Source of the DNA: Mesocentrotus franciscanus
Taxonomy: Eukaryota; Echinodermata; Echinoidea; Camarodonta; Strongylocentrotidae
NCBI GenBank assembly: GCA_037976565.1
Contig: CP137672.1
Location: forward strand, 25,307,140 to 25,371,139
Length of the DNA stretch: 64,000 nt
Direction: 5' to 3'
The translations under genes were made by a program, and so were the position numbers. Shown here piece by piece: positions 1 to 12,850 of this stretch. Numbering within the stretch: position 1 is the first letter of the stretch; every line of letters begins with the position of its first letter. The notes under the pieces are model-generated. The model saw nothing but the letters and a program-made list of their open reading frames with translations, was not told the origin of the DNA and made no database searches.

Positions 1-2420
1 AGGTGCACAGTCTAATTCACTTTTGTACGCGTTATAATACAGTTCCCCAAAAAGGTTGCTAATAATGTTGCACACTCGTGCAAACATGATAAAATGTCGA
101 GTCTCGATCATGTGACACCTTTTCAGCTAATAGGATACTCGCTAGAAAATACCAAATCAATATCACACAGTTGCATACCTACTACATGATGGTTCTGTAA
201 AGTGCTGTGTTTGATTTACGTTACCGTCTGGATTTTATTGGGGAGTTGACTGGAAAATATATTCATAAAGCCTTGTTTGATGACTTTGTTGTCGAGATAT
301 AGTGCATTTATGAGGGAATGACGATTATCTACATAATTGTTGAGTCACAGCTTAGGAATGGAAGTGATTTCATTACCATTTTATGTTCTTAATTCTATGA
401 CATATTTTTAATGTATGGTGTACAAGGTTATTAAACTGGAGGAATTATGAGTAACACCCAGTTTTCTTTGAAATAAGTGTACATTATTTCCTTTATATTT
501 AATGTTATAAACATTACAGATTAAGTCAATAATCAGCTATAAATTTTTCAGGAAAATGTCGTCATTAACTGAAGCTGACAACTCACTCGTAATTGTAGTA
601 ATTTCCTGCAGGTGCCATACAAAACAAAAAGGGTCATTACTAATTACCAGTATGCTCACTAATTTATGCCAAATTTGTTGCCATATTTGCACATATACCT
701 GTGAATGACCTCAAATGCAATATAGAGGATTCTGGATGATCTGTCTATCCTATTGTACCAGTGTAGATTTTGTGAAATGATGCAGGTCATTGTATGGATT
801 GCAAAACAGGAAGATGATCAAGCAATTAGGCAGCTATTTGTCTTCCTGTTCTCTCACATGGCTTTCTTTTTGTTAACGTCCAGTTTTTTATATTTTATTT
901 GCTTTCTATTCAGCATGTTTCACTTTAATAAAGAAAAGCATAAGTTCTGGTAAAATGTGATGAAAAAGAAAGTTGTGCAAACTTTCACATTCTTTTCATC
1001 TCTACAGGGAGGAATGTCTTAGTAAGTCAAGCTATGTCACATGAAAAGGATTTCCCTTGAAATACCCTAAATATATTCCAATTATGACTATAGAAATAGG
1101 TTTAACATTGGACCAAATTTGTATGCCTCATGTTTGTGTATGTATTCCCATATACCCATACCGGTATAATTATGTGTGTGTAGAGCAATTCACTCTCTGT
1201 GATTCTCAGCAAGACAGGGTTATTTTATTTTCACTTTGATGATCCCCAAAACTTCACATTACACAAGTATTCTTACATACTACATAATCAACCTTTCCCA
1301 AATATACATGTAACTTCTAGACAGTTTCGTTCAAAAGCAATCATTAAACCAATATTCAACATTATCTTGAACTGAATAATAAGTAAGACATGCAGTCCTG
1401 TTTGTTCATATTAGAATGCACATTTTGTACTTTTGTTCTCATTAATGTGATTATGGAGTAATTTTGAAGTAATGGGATTGCCTTCAGTGAACCATATTGT
1501 TCATGATAGAAACTTGTATGATAGATTGTGTGCATTAATGTCAGGTTTAGGGCTGTAAATTAATTAAGTACTTTGGGTGTGTTGGTTTACTTAAGATCAC
1601 GTTTCATTGAGTACTTTAGAGAGAACAGGTGCATACTTACGCCTTCAGTGACGTGGGCGACATATCCTGTCCGAAATATGAAGTCAATTTAGAACATATT
1701 AGGAGTAAATACAGCTAGTTTTCTGCCTAAATCCTAAATTAGGTATATAAACATAACAATTTAAAGACAATTTTTCAAACTGAGTCATAAAAGAGGGACA
1801 TATGTCCTTAAGTCAGTTTTTATACCCCATAAAATTGCTATAAAACATACAGTTTAATGTCATTATGTCATCATGTTTTCACATGAATATGTAGCGAAAC
1901 CTAGAACTAAACCTTGGATTGACTCATAAAACTTCATTTAATGTGTTCTTGTTTCGTAAACTAAATTGCAAATTAAGATTTAAGGGAACTTCAGTGAAGG
2001 GTTTTTGGTGTTGGTGTGCAGAGTTTAAAGCAGGTGTGTTTGTGGGTACGAAAGTTACAAATTTTACTCCGGTCAGTGGGAGATTAATAATGTAAAAACA
2101 AAAACTTTTGCATGTATGAATTTTTTCAATGTTACACATGTCCAAGATGGATGAAAGTTCACAACACAAAATAATTGAGTTACAGCATGTGATTTTTTTT
2201 TTTCATTTGTAAAGTATTTTGCCGCTAAAATGATCATTAACAACTCTTGTAAGTTCAAGGTCGTAATTTTGTTTGTTTTGAAGTTCAATTTCACTCAAAG
2301 GCTCTATTGACACGATGGAAATAAAAGTGAGGATCACACATGTGACGAAAATGTGAATAATGTCTGAATTTTTTCATTGTGTGTTCTAACTATTTTTTGT
2401 CTTTTACCTATCCCTTACAG
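1..2420. other. Intron of the BCR/ABR-like gene, no exon seen
   Basis: This AT-rich stretch precedes the first recognisable exon, whose splice acceptor ends at 2420. I see no coding block with splice sites that resembles the PH or DH domains expected upstream in this family, so those exons should lie left of the window. No clear transposon ends were recognised here. Short open frames lack supporting composition or family similarity. Confidence 0.6.
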
Positions 2421-2489
2421 ATGATGAACTGCTTACAGGGATGCTGCATGTAACAGTGAAAGAAGCTCGAGGGTTAACAGTCCCATCCC
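2421..2489 (+). CDS. BCR/ABR: BCR/ABR-like exon a (start of C2 domain)
   Basis: The acceptor is TTACAG and the donor is GTAAGT at 2490. The exon enters with two bases completing a codon and leaves with one base. It encodes residues 1-22, containing GMLHVTVKEARGL, the first beta strand of the C2 domain. Vertebrate BCR has GFLNVIVHSATGF at the same place. Confidence 0.85.
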
Positions 2490-5400
2490 GTAAGTCAGTA
2501 CATGACATGTAATTAAATTAATCCATTGCCTACGTAAACCCGATGGTCCCTGAAGTTAGCCTATAGAAAATGAGAGAAGTCAGTAGTCAATGAGTTAAGG
2601 ATGAATGAATATCTTTATCTAATGATACAATGTTTATGCAAGTGAAAGGTATAATTCATCTGTTCGGAGCCAGAAGGGCGTTATAACTCTGTGTAAAATA
2701 ATATGATTTAACGTGGGACACAACTGTGTCTAGCTCCATGATTTTGAACTTTGTGTACGTATGCATGCCCATGTCACAACTACATGTATCTCTCCTCTGC
2801 CAGCTATGGTATCCCACTCCTGACACTGCAGATAGTTCCCTCCCTTAGAGATTGCATGTGGGAGGAACTGTTGGAGCTCCGTGAATTTGACCTTTGTATG
2901 CATATGCTTGTCCATATCATAACTATCTAGGCGTTGTGGCGTGCGCCTGTAATCCAGCTAACAGTGGAAGTTACAAAGTGATTCAGCCGAGGACGCAGGT
3001 TCGAAACTGAATCGCGTCTTTCGGATGGTGACGTTAAAGGTCGGTCCCCAGACGTAAATAATCATATCTGATTGATACACGTCTGTAAAAACCCAATACA
3101 CACACTATCTCTCCTTTGCTAGCTACGGTATCCCACTCCTGACACCCAAATAGTTTCCTCCCATAGAGATTACATGTAAGAGGGAACTTTTCAGAGCTCC
3201 ATGAATTTGTGTGCATATGCGTACCTGTGTCACAACTATTGCTTTCCTTCCAGCTAATCCCACTCCTGATGCCTCTACAAGATTGAAGACATTACATTTG
3301 CATTAATCTAATATCTAAGCATTTATTGTGACAATGCAGAATTAAACTGCAGCACCAAAAAAGGGACAAACAGGGGGGCATTTCATCAACATTTGTCCAC
3401 CGACAACTGTCGGCGCCGACTAAATTTGACCAATCAGAGGCCTGGAAAATAGTCGGTGACAATAAAATTGTCGGTGAAAATGATATTAGTCGGTGAAAAC
3501 CACCGACTAATTGTTTCATTAAACGCCCCCCAGATCTCTTGATGATGGCTGGGCATAATCCTTCCTCAAGAGGGCAGCAAACACAGAAGTACATTTCTCT
3601 TGTATGTTGTCTTTACAGAAGAGATTAATATATTTATGTTGTCTATTTTCTTATTTCTTTCTAACAGAGCTGTATTGCTGTCTAGAGACTGATGCATATG
3701 GAATCTTCTCTCGCATGGCAAAAACTAGGAAGACGTCGAATACAATCACGCCCAAGTGGAATGAGGTAATTTCCTTTTTTGTAATTTGCTGTGATTTGAT
3801 TTTGTTTTATTTGCCAGGTAGAATACATGTACATATGAAGCAAATAAATACTTTGACAGGACACAAATAGCTTATTATGAATGGGATCCTTAAATACATG
3901 TATCTTATTCTATAAGAAGAATGTATCATAATATATTTAGGAATATAATGTATCCAAACTTTTTTAAATGGGACAATTAATACCTTACATACCGGTATAG
4001 CATCTGGTATACACTCATTGTTTTTCTGTGGGTCGTATACTTCTACTAAATAGTACAGTTTTCATGAAACATTTTTTGAGGCCTGCTTGTAAGCTGGATA
4101 CTCATATTCAAACTATATTACTCAATAAACAGACTAACAAATGTTTGTCTGTTTGTCTAACTGTGTCACTGATTACTTCCTGATTAATTAAATATTCTAC
4201 ATCCATCACAACCCGTCACAGTAACATAGATTTATTGCATTGTTGATGGTTGCTAATTGTCTCCCTTGCTTTTGCTTTCATATTTCTGTTTTTATTGTAT
4301 GTTGGAGTTGGAGCCTTGGGGGAAGTGGGCTCTCCAAACTCTAGAATAGGTTCAATCTTTACTTCATTCTTAATTGCTCTATTGTATAGCATTCTTAATT
4401 ATTCAGTAAGTGTAATTACGAGGAAGTTTCATTGTTGGTCAAAGCATCTCTTAAAACAAAAGGGTTCCCATGAGTATGTGATGAAACTTTATCATTTCTA
4501 AAGAGTTTCTCTTGATATTTGATTAATTATGGTAATTAATAATCCACTACTGTTACATATTTGCACACAGTTGGGTATAATGGCTGTTGTATCTACTTTA
4601 GATCGATAAGCTAGAGCTCACATAGAGCTTTTGTCACACTTAACAAGTAATCTGTCAGCTTTTGTTGATAATGGTCAATAAATAAAAGAATAAACATTCC
4701 CAAATGATTTCAAATCCTGTCTTTCTTTTAGATTGACAAAGTTAACCTTTGAGAAAAGAGATATAGCATAAACATTTGAATGGGTGATGTAAGACCACCG
4801 GTAAGTCACTGGTAAATAAGCCGTAAACTTTCCAAAATGGGGTTAAATTAATTGGTACATTTCCACATTTACTAACCGATGCTCCAAATGTTAACGTTGG
4901 GATATGAGATCCCACCCCTCTAGTGAAACCCATGTTTGAGAAGTAGAGAATGAAATATAGATGTCATTAAACTTTCATCATTTGAACAATAGGAGTTTGC
5001 TCTGGATGTGGACGGGGCGAGGACACTGAGGATCCTGTGTTATGACTTCACCAAGGGTCTTGATGATGAGATGTATGACAAGGGTGCTGTCAGTCTTACC
5101 AAGCAGGATATTAGTAGTCCAGTGGGCATGGATTGCACCATACAGATGGACCAGGTTGGTACAAGGGGGTGCAGAGGGGGTATTCTACAGGTATTGATAT
5201 GGGGGATGGTGCATGTGATGTTAGGATGATATTTGGTACGAGATTTATGACAAGGGTGCTGTCAGTCTTACCAAGCAGGAAATTAGTAGTCCAGGAGGGC
5301 AAGGATTACACTGTACAGAGCACCAGGTGGGTAGTAGGGGATTGATCTTCTGGAATGAAGAAGAGAGATTATACAAGTGATGTGAACGTACAAGTAGTGT

Positions 5401-8400
5401 TATGGGAAGGGGGAGTAAAGATCCCATCTTACAGGATGATCAGGTTGGTATGAGAGGGGCCAAAAGGACATTTATCAATTTAAAGTTTGCCTTATTACCA
5501 GTACAGTATTTACATTTCTTTACACATGTAAGGACAATCACATGTTATAAGATCAGACTTAGTATAATTCTCCCCCCTCCAAAGCCTGTTTATCTGTAAA
5601 GTTAACAAAGGTGTTGTCTGGAGCTAGCATGTTTAATAGTTCAAGGACAATGCATGCTGATCTACCTGTTATGTGAGCTCCATGCACCGAAACAAAAAGG
5701 ATTAACAGAACAGCTACCAGGTAGCTTGCAGAGATTTCTAGAGACAGCTAGGGTTCATTAAGTCCCTTCCTCTTGTCTCTTTGAAAGAATGAATGAAAAG
5801 GAGTGACCCAGGCCTTTTATTGTCTTTGTACATCAATAGAGAGGTGTTCTCTTTTGAGGGATTACAAGGGTCCATCCATGTTCAGTCCTGTCTTTGTTAG
5901 GGCATTTGCAGTCTGTGGGAACCATAGGTTATTCCAGGTTCCCACAAGGTACATTACAAGTCAGCCAGCCTTCATATAGGACAATTTAGTTAGGATGCAG
6001 TTCTGTTAGGTCACAGTATCGTGCGCAATGTCATTTACTCTTCTGGAAGAAGTATATGCTGATCGTTGTTGAACTCTCTGTAAAAGGTCTTCTCTTCTCT
6101 TCACCCTTTAAAAAGGAGGTTGTCAGTGTGAATAAACTTCTAATAGCAGAAAGAATTTCCGGACCTTAATGAACTCCTTTTAAAAAGGTCTTCTCTTCAC
6201 TTGCTCGTAATAACGAGGTTGTCATTGTAGATGAACTTCCAACAGGATACCACTCCTGAACCTACAGGATACATAGAGTCATTTGGATCACTTTTAATAC
6301 TTCTTTCATATAAACATATATATACTTCTTTAGAAGAAACATATACCTCAAGACATCCTTCCATAGAAATTGTGTGCTGGCTTGGCTGCATGACTCTGCT
6401 TTTGAGTGGGCTCATCAACATAGGACCATTTGAGAGATTTGTCTACTTCCCCCAACAGGAGGATTATCTGTTTTTAGTCTTGTGGATCACTTTTGATAGT
6501 TCTTTCATGTAAACAATATATACCTCCGGTATAAACATTATATATTTCATTCTTGCAACATCCTTCCGCAGTTAATGTATACTTGCATCGCTGACTCAAT
6601 CTTTGTTGGGCCCATCAGTGTAGGGCCATTTGAGAGATTTGTCAACTCCAACAACAGAAGGATTATTTGTTTTTTAGTCATTTGGATCACTTTTGATAGT
6701 GTTTGCATATAAACATATATATATTACCTCTTTGGTATAAACATATACCACAAGACATCCTTCCAAGACATACTTCCATGATGCATCGCTGACTCAGTCC
6801 TTGCTTCAGCTTATCAGCGTGGGACCATTTGAGAGAGTTGTCAACTTGATCAATAGGTGGATTTTCTTCTCTTGGTCATTTGGATCGTTTTAATTACACT
6901 TCTTTGGTATAATATATACCTCTTTGGCATAAACATTCTCCAACCAAAGCTGATGTATCCTGTATGGTCATTGTAGACTCATTGTTTTGCCTCGTCAGCA
7001 TAGGACCATTAATGAGCAACGGGCGGTCTATCTGACCAACAGGAGGATTTTTGTGTGTTTTGATGCACTAAAGTGTAACGGATCTCTTGAAAATGTGGAG
7101 ATTCTGTCTGGTTGTCTATGCCTATGCAAGAAACAATCTGTTTTGTTGTTTTGGAATACCGTCGGTAAAGCTAAAAACCCAAGATGATTCGGTGAGTATA
7201 TGGTATGGTGTCATAGGTTGATAATGATTGAGAAGAACTTCCAGTGTAAAGCCTTGTTCAGATATGGCACGGCATAATGACAGCGTTTTTAAATGATGAT
7301 GTAAAGTGTAAACGCACATTTCTGTATATTGTAACACAGAGCTCAGTGAAACCAAGCATGACCATTGTTGCGTGCAGCTGCCATTTTTAAACACATTATT
7401 TTTAAAAAGCAGCAGATTTTTTGCGGTTGTTTACTGCATCATATCTGGATGAGCTTTAAGACTTGATTAATTAATGCATACAATGATTTGCTGTACATCC
7501 TCTGCAATATTAGTTATTTGGACCAATCATCTTATCTAAATCGTCTTATTAAAGATAACATCAATGTGCCCTATACAATCGATTCAAAATTATTTTACAA
7601 ACTTTTGAATCCTGATTGTTTGCCATATTTTCTCATTCTCTGTAGCTCCAAGTCGATGTGACGGTGCGCTTCGAGACGTCAGAGAGGACACTGAAGCGAG
7701 TCCAGTCTAGGAAGAAGATGGGTGTGTTTGGGGTACATGTCGGTACATTAGCACACCGACAGGGCAAGAACATCCCCAACATCATCACATTGTGTGTGGA
7801 GGAGATCGATAGGAGAGGTAAGTCAACTTATCATGAATAATTCTTCTTTCTTGGATAGGAGGGGCAGCAATACAGGTCAGAGTAGTTTGAAGGATGTGTA
7901 TTTTGGGGGTTGATAGTTATATCTTAGCTCACTGACATGGCAAGGAAATCTCCAATATCATTATCCATTGTATGGAGGAGGTCACATGGTCATCTCATAG
8001 CTATCTAATTTTGTTCGTATCTTATCCATGCATTGTGAAAACTTGTTTGCTGTCATACTTTTATGCTGGTTAATTTCAACCTGTTCGAAATACCTCTGTT
8101 GTATATTCCCATATCTATGATGGTTAATTACACCCGCTGTAAATACTCCAGTTGTCAATTTCCATATTTGTTCTGGTTAATTTCATCTTCATAAATTCTC
8201 TGGTTGTTGATTCCCTGATCTGATTGATTGAAACCTACAAATGTCAATTAATTTTTTGGGTTGATTGATTGAAATGTACACAAGCTATGCACTTCTTTTG
8301 TTTGACTTCTGCTCTTTTGTTCAAGTGTGTAAATGACAAGTTTTCAATATCTGCACCACCTGTTTTTTTCTTTTAACTAGTTTTGCCTGCTATCTCTATC

Positions 8401-11400
8401 ATTGCTTTCTATTTGTTTGTTCATAGGTGTCCATGAGATGGGAATCTATAGGATATCAGGATCATCAGCGGACATCCAGAAACTGAAGAAAGCCTTTGAA
8501 CAAAGTGAGTTTGGGTTCTTTATAGCTATCTCCCTTATGCTATACAATATACATGTTTGTCTATTTATATTCATTTTATTATCCAATAATTAACCCATTG
8601 CTTTAGATGCTAATATGAACAGGATACATTATCATGCCATCCTTCATCCTTAAATTTTGATGACACAAAATATTTCCCCTTTCTAGTTATAGCATTACAT
8701 GATTCTTATGTGGCTATAATATACATAATAAGCAAGCGGAGTTAACATGGGTAAAGACTGAAGCTCTCTCTCTCTCCCTCCACCCCCTCCCCTCCCTCTC
8801 TCTCCCCCTTCCCTCTCTCTCTCTCTATCTCTCTCTTTTTCTCCCCCTCTTGTTTTGGGGCTATTTTGTGTGTGCTACTCTCTGTGATATATCCGATTCT
8901 TTCCCTCTTATCTCATGTTCTGTCCTTCCCTTTCTTATTCTATTGATCTCTCTCTATGTCATTCTATCTGTTTCTCTGTCTTCCAGTCCCCCTCTCCCTC
9001 TCTCCCTAACTCTCAATCTGTCTCCCTCCTTCTTATACTTTGTTATTTTCTATTCTTGATGGAATCTACCTGTGTCTGTCATGCTATTTCTTCCCCTGAA
9101 GCAATTTGCAATGAAAATACAGAGAGAAAGAGAGAGAGGGAGAGAGACAGACATACAGGGAGAAAGAGAGAGAGAGAGAGTGAGAGAAGGGGGGAGATGG
9201 AGAGAGTCTAAGTCTTATTCTATCAACTCTACACAAATAAAGAGTATTCATTTACACATACATGTACACTGTAGACCTATTGAAAGGAGAAATAATTTAC
9301 ACTTATTCAATTTTTTAAATCATTTCCTTGCAAATGATAAAGAACAGTCATACTCTAGTGTCTAGGTTTCTTTTTTTCACACCACAGTAGCCACTCCACA
9401 CCATAGTCCCACATCATGTATTTCCATGCATATCCTTCATATTAGCATCTCTAATAATCCTACTGTATTAATTAATAATTCATAGTTGCCATACATGTAG
9501 ATCTATATGACATTTCGCTCTGATAATATATTAATACTTGCTCAACTATTCTCATTTATCCAACTTTCCATTTTACAATTGCAGCTTTATATATTTCTAT
9601 ACTCAGTTTATTAATCATCTTCGTTTTGCTTTTGTAAATTAAGCATTATACAAGGCATTATCTCATGAAAAGTTCCATACATTTCATGCCTCTGTTAGCA
9701 GAACAGCAGACTGAGAATGAACAGATTAACAGTGTATTCATCTCATTTTTGCTTAAGACTCTGTCCTTTTTTTCTATAAGAAATAGAAAAGAAATATTAC
9801 CGGTATCCATGCATAATATAATAATATATGATATCTATAATAGTTTGTGTCCACACCTCATGTAATTTAGTTCATTTTGTGCATCTTTTAATCTCTTTTC
9901 ATATACATTAATCCTTTTTTCATGGATAAATTACAGCATTCCATGATCTGTGTGAAATTACTGAATCTGGTATGTTTATATCATTGACATGTGGTCTGTT
10001 TGGCCTCAGAAGGACATTAACTCTCATATAACAGCACAGAGTTAATGCCCTTCTGTCTCCGAATAGACATTGTGTTGTATGTGCATAGTGCATGCTTGTT
10101 TTAGTTGGATGCTTTCTTGTTTTATATCCTATGCATGCAGGCCTGGCCACTTTTCCCAAAGGTATGTCGCTTCAATGCATGTCATTTGTGATTAATACGT
10201 TTGCTGTATGGAATACAGCAAGACAGTAAAATACTGCATGTATCACGCACAGGCTGTTCCTTGTATGTAGTTTTTGAAACGTGTGCAGCTATTCGTGTAT
10301 ATCATGCTTTCTTCTGACAAATCATCTGTCATGAGCCAGAGGGTTGTTCATTCTTCATCAGATAGTGCCTTTCTGGCTCGTCTTCCAATAAAACATCTGC
10401 TGAGAGCCGGAAAAGCGTTAGTTTATGATAAAGTAAACGCCTTTCTTGTTCTCAGCAGACGATAATGTAAGCTGGTATAATTTTACAGGTATTGTGGAAG
10501 TTTTTTTTTTGGGGGGGGGGGTATTTTGTCTGCTTTTTACTTTTTGAACTTTTGTAATTTTGTGGACTTTGTGGGTTTCGCATGTAGCCATTGACAGTAC
10601 TTTTAGATGCATGTAAGTCTTTTTTATCTTTCACTTCGAATATTTGATAGAGCAATGTTACAGTATTAATGTGACTCTAGATATTCAGTTTACGATCCTA
10701 AGTAGCTTCCAACCTCGGTTATCTAATAAGGGTTAAAATTATAATCTCTTTCAGTTTTTGTTATACCAGAGTCCTTGGTACGAAAAAAAAGAAAATCACT
10801 GCTTTTCAAATCGATTATGCTCCACATGGCAAAGCTTACACACACTCAAAAGGCTTGAGCCTGCACTCACCTTGTCACCACACTGCTTTATAAGTAGTGA
10901 TTTCATTCAATTCAATTCAATCCAATTAAATTCATTTATTTTTCATATTTACAATGATGGTACATTTTTACATATTGATCAATTTGCACAATACGATACA
11001 TTAACAAAAACATGAAATTGAAGGTTTGCTCATAATCAAGGGAGAAAATTGAAAAGAAACCGTCAATTTGCTCAAAAAGATGAAGTTGTATTTTACATAA
11101 TCCTTTCAGTTAATTTGGGTATTGAATCTGATCTGCTACATTGTAAATTGATCTGGTCATGATGGGTGAAATTTCTAAGAGTCATTTTTGTTATGGTTAG
11201 TCTATTTACATGTATTTTATAATTCAGATTTGTTTGGTAAGGGTTTGTGCTTGTTATGCATTATTGCACACTTCAATTGTATATGTGCACTTTTACCACT
11301 TTATGTTTGTAATAGTTTATTTGAAATGTATGTTTTGTGATATGAGAACTCTTGCAAATCCACTGCACTGTGAAGTTGAACATGTGTCATAAATATTCTT

Positions 11401-12807
11401 CTTAGAGTTTAAGTAATTGTAGGCATCAGGCTAGATCTGAAGAAACCAAAATTCCACTAAAATATTCACATAAAGTTAACTGGGATAATATGGATAAAAT
11501 GTTGAGATATTTTCTCTTCTTAGAGTTTTTCCATTTCTACTATAAGGTCTGAATCATCGGGAGGGGGGGGATAATGTCGAAAAGTTTTTCCAATTATGTC
11601 CCTATATACACCCTGTTGTATGGTTACAAATACATTTGGTGAAAATGAAATTTAAAAAATAGCCCTAGAAGAAAAGAAAATAAGGGGAAGGGGGGGGGGG
11701 TAAATGAGGTTTAAAAGTAGCCCATTTTTAAGAGCTTTATTGTTCTAACTACATGTATTTTGTTTATTTTTTCATTGTTCAGATCGGCGTAACATTACAG
11801 CTATGTTGAAGCAGAGTGATATCCACGCAGTGGCTGGTCTTCTGAAAGCCTACCTCAGGGAGCTCCCCGAGCCTCTCTTCACTCACGCCCTCTACCCCCA
11901 GTTTGTAGAAGGACTCCGTAAGTAGTAGTGTATTCCTTGAGGGATGGCCAAGGGATAGGTTATGAGGGGTGTGGGTGGTCACAGAGGAGAGGGTGTAGTC
12001 TCTTTAGAGCATAAATAGCAGTACAGTGGATAAGTTTAGGAGTGTTAGGGTGTTGTCTCCTGAAACCCTACTTTGGAGAGATCCCTTTAACTCTCTTCAT
12101 TCCCAGTTTGTAGGTGGACTGTGTAAGTAGTATAATGACCTGGAATCAGATTTATCAAAGAAATAAATTATTCTTTAGGAAGCCTTTGTCACAGAGGTCC
12201 CCATTTCTCTCTTTGCTCATATTCACATACTCAAATCTTGGTTAAAATCTTGTGGGTATTGGGTATTTTTTTAAATAAATATCATTGTTATACAAAAATT
12301 GACTCAGCTACATGTACATGTACATTTAGAAAGGCACCGCAATAGGCCATAATCTATGATAGGATAATTCATCAAGTACAAAATATAGCTGCAGTTCCTC
12401 TGACAGATGTCAAAGGAACTGCAGCTATATTTTGTTTAATACTACATAAGAAATATACTGAAACTTTAAGAAAATGTGTTTACTATTTTTAAGATATACA
12501 TTACTGCATTTGTATTTCTAACTCTCCCAACTTAACTGTTTTTCTTCATATGACAGAATTGACTGATCCTGTTGCAAAGAAGAAATGCTTCATGTCTCTG
12601 CTGAAGAACGTAATTGAACCCAATAGAACAATCATCTTCCTTATGTTCAACCATCTCAGGAGGTGAGTAGAGAAAAGACAGCACTGGGGATACAGAATTG
12701 GAAATAGATGAAGAGACTGACTAACAGACAGACAGACAGACAGACAGCCATATAGATAGATAGACATATCAACCAATTGACAGAGAAAGAAAGAGAGAGA
12801 GAGAGGG

Positions 12808-12850
<43 letters not shown>

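Larger units (their letters stand above)
9210..11782. other. Large intron between exons e and f, remainder
   Basis: This is AT-rich intron DNA. It contains two members of the GCCAGAAGGG hairpin family (10005-10073 and 10395-10465), a T10-G10 run at about 10501-10520 and a CAATT-type simple repeat near 10907-10930. I see no exon and no transposon coding sequence. Confidence 0.5.

Noticed and set aside
5155..5190. Alternative donor of exon c at 5191 (CAG then GTATTG)
   Set aside because: It would insert 12 Gly/Arg-rich residues at a point where BCR spacing matches the GTTGGT donor exactly. It could be a minor variant only.
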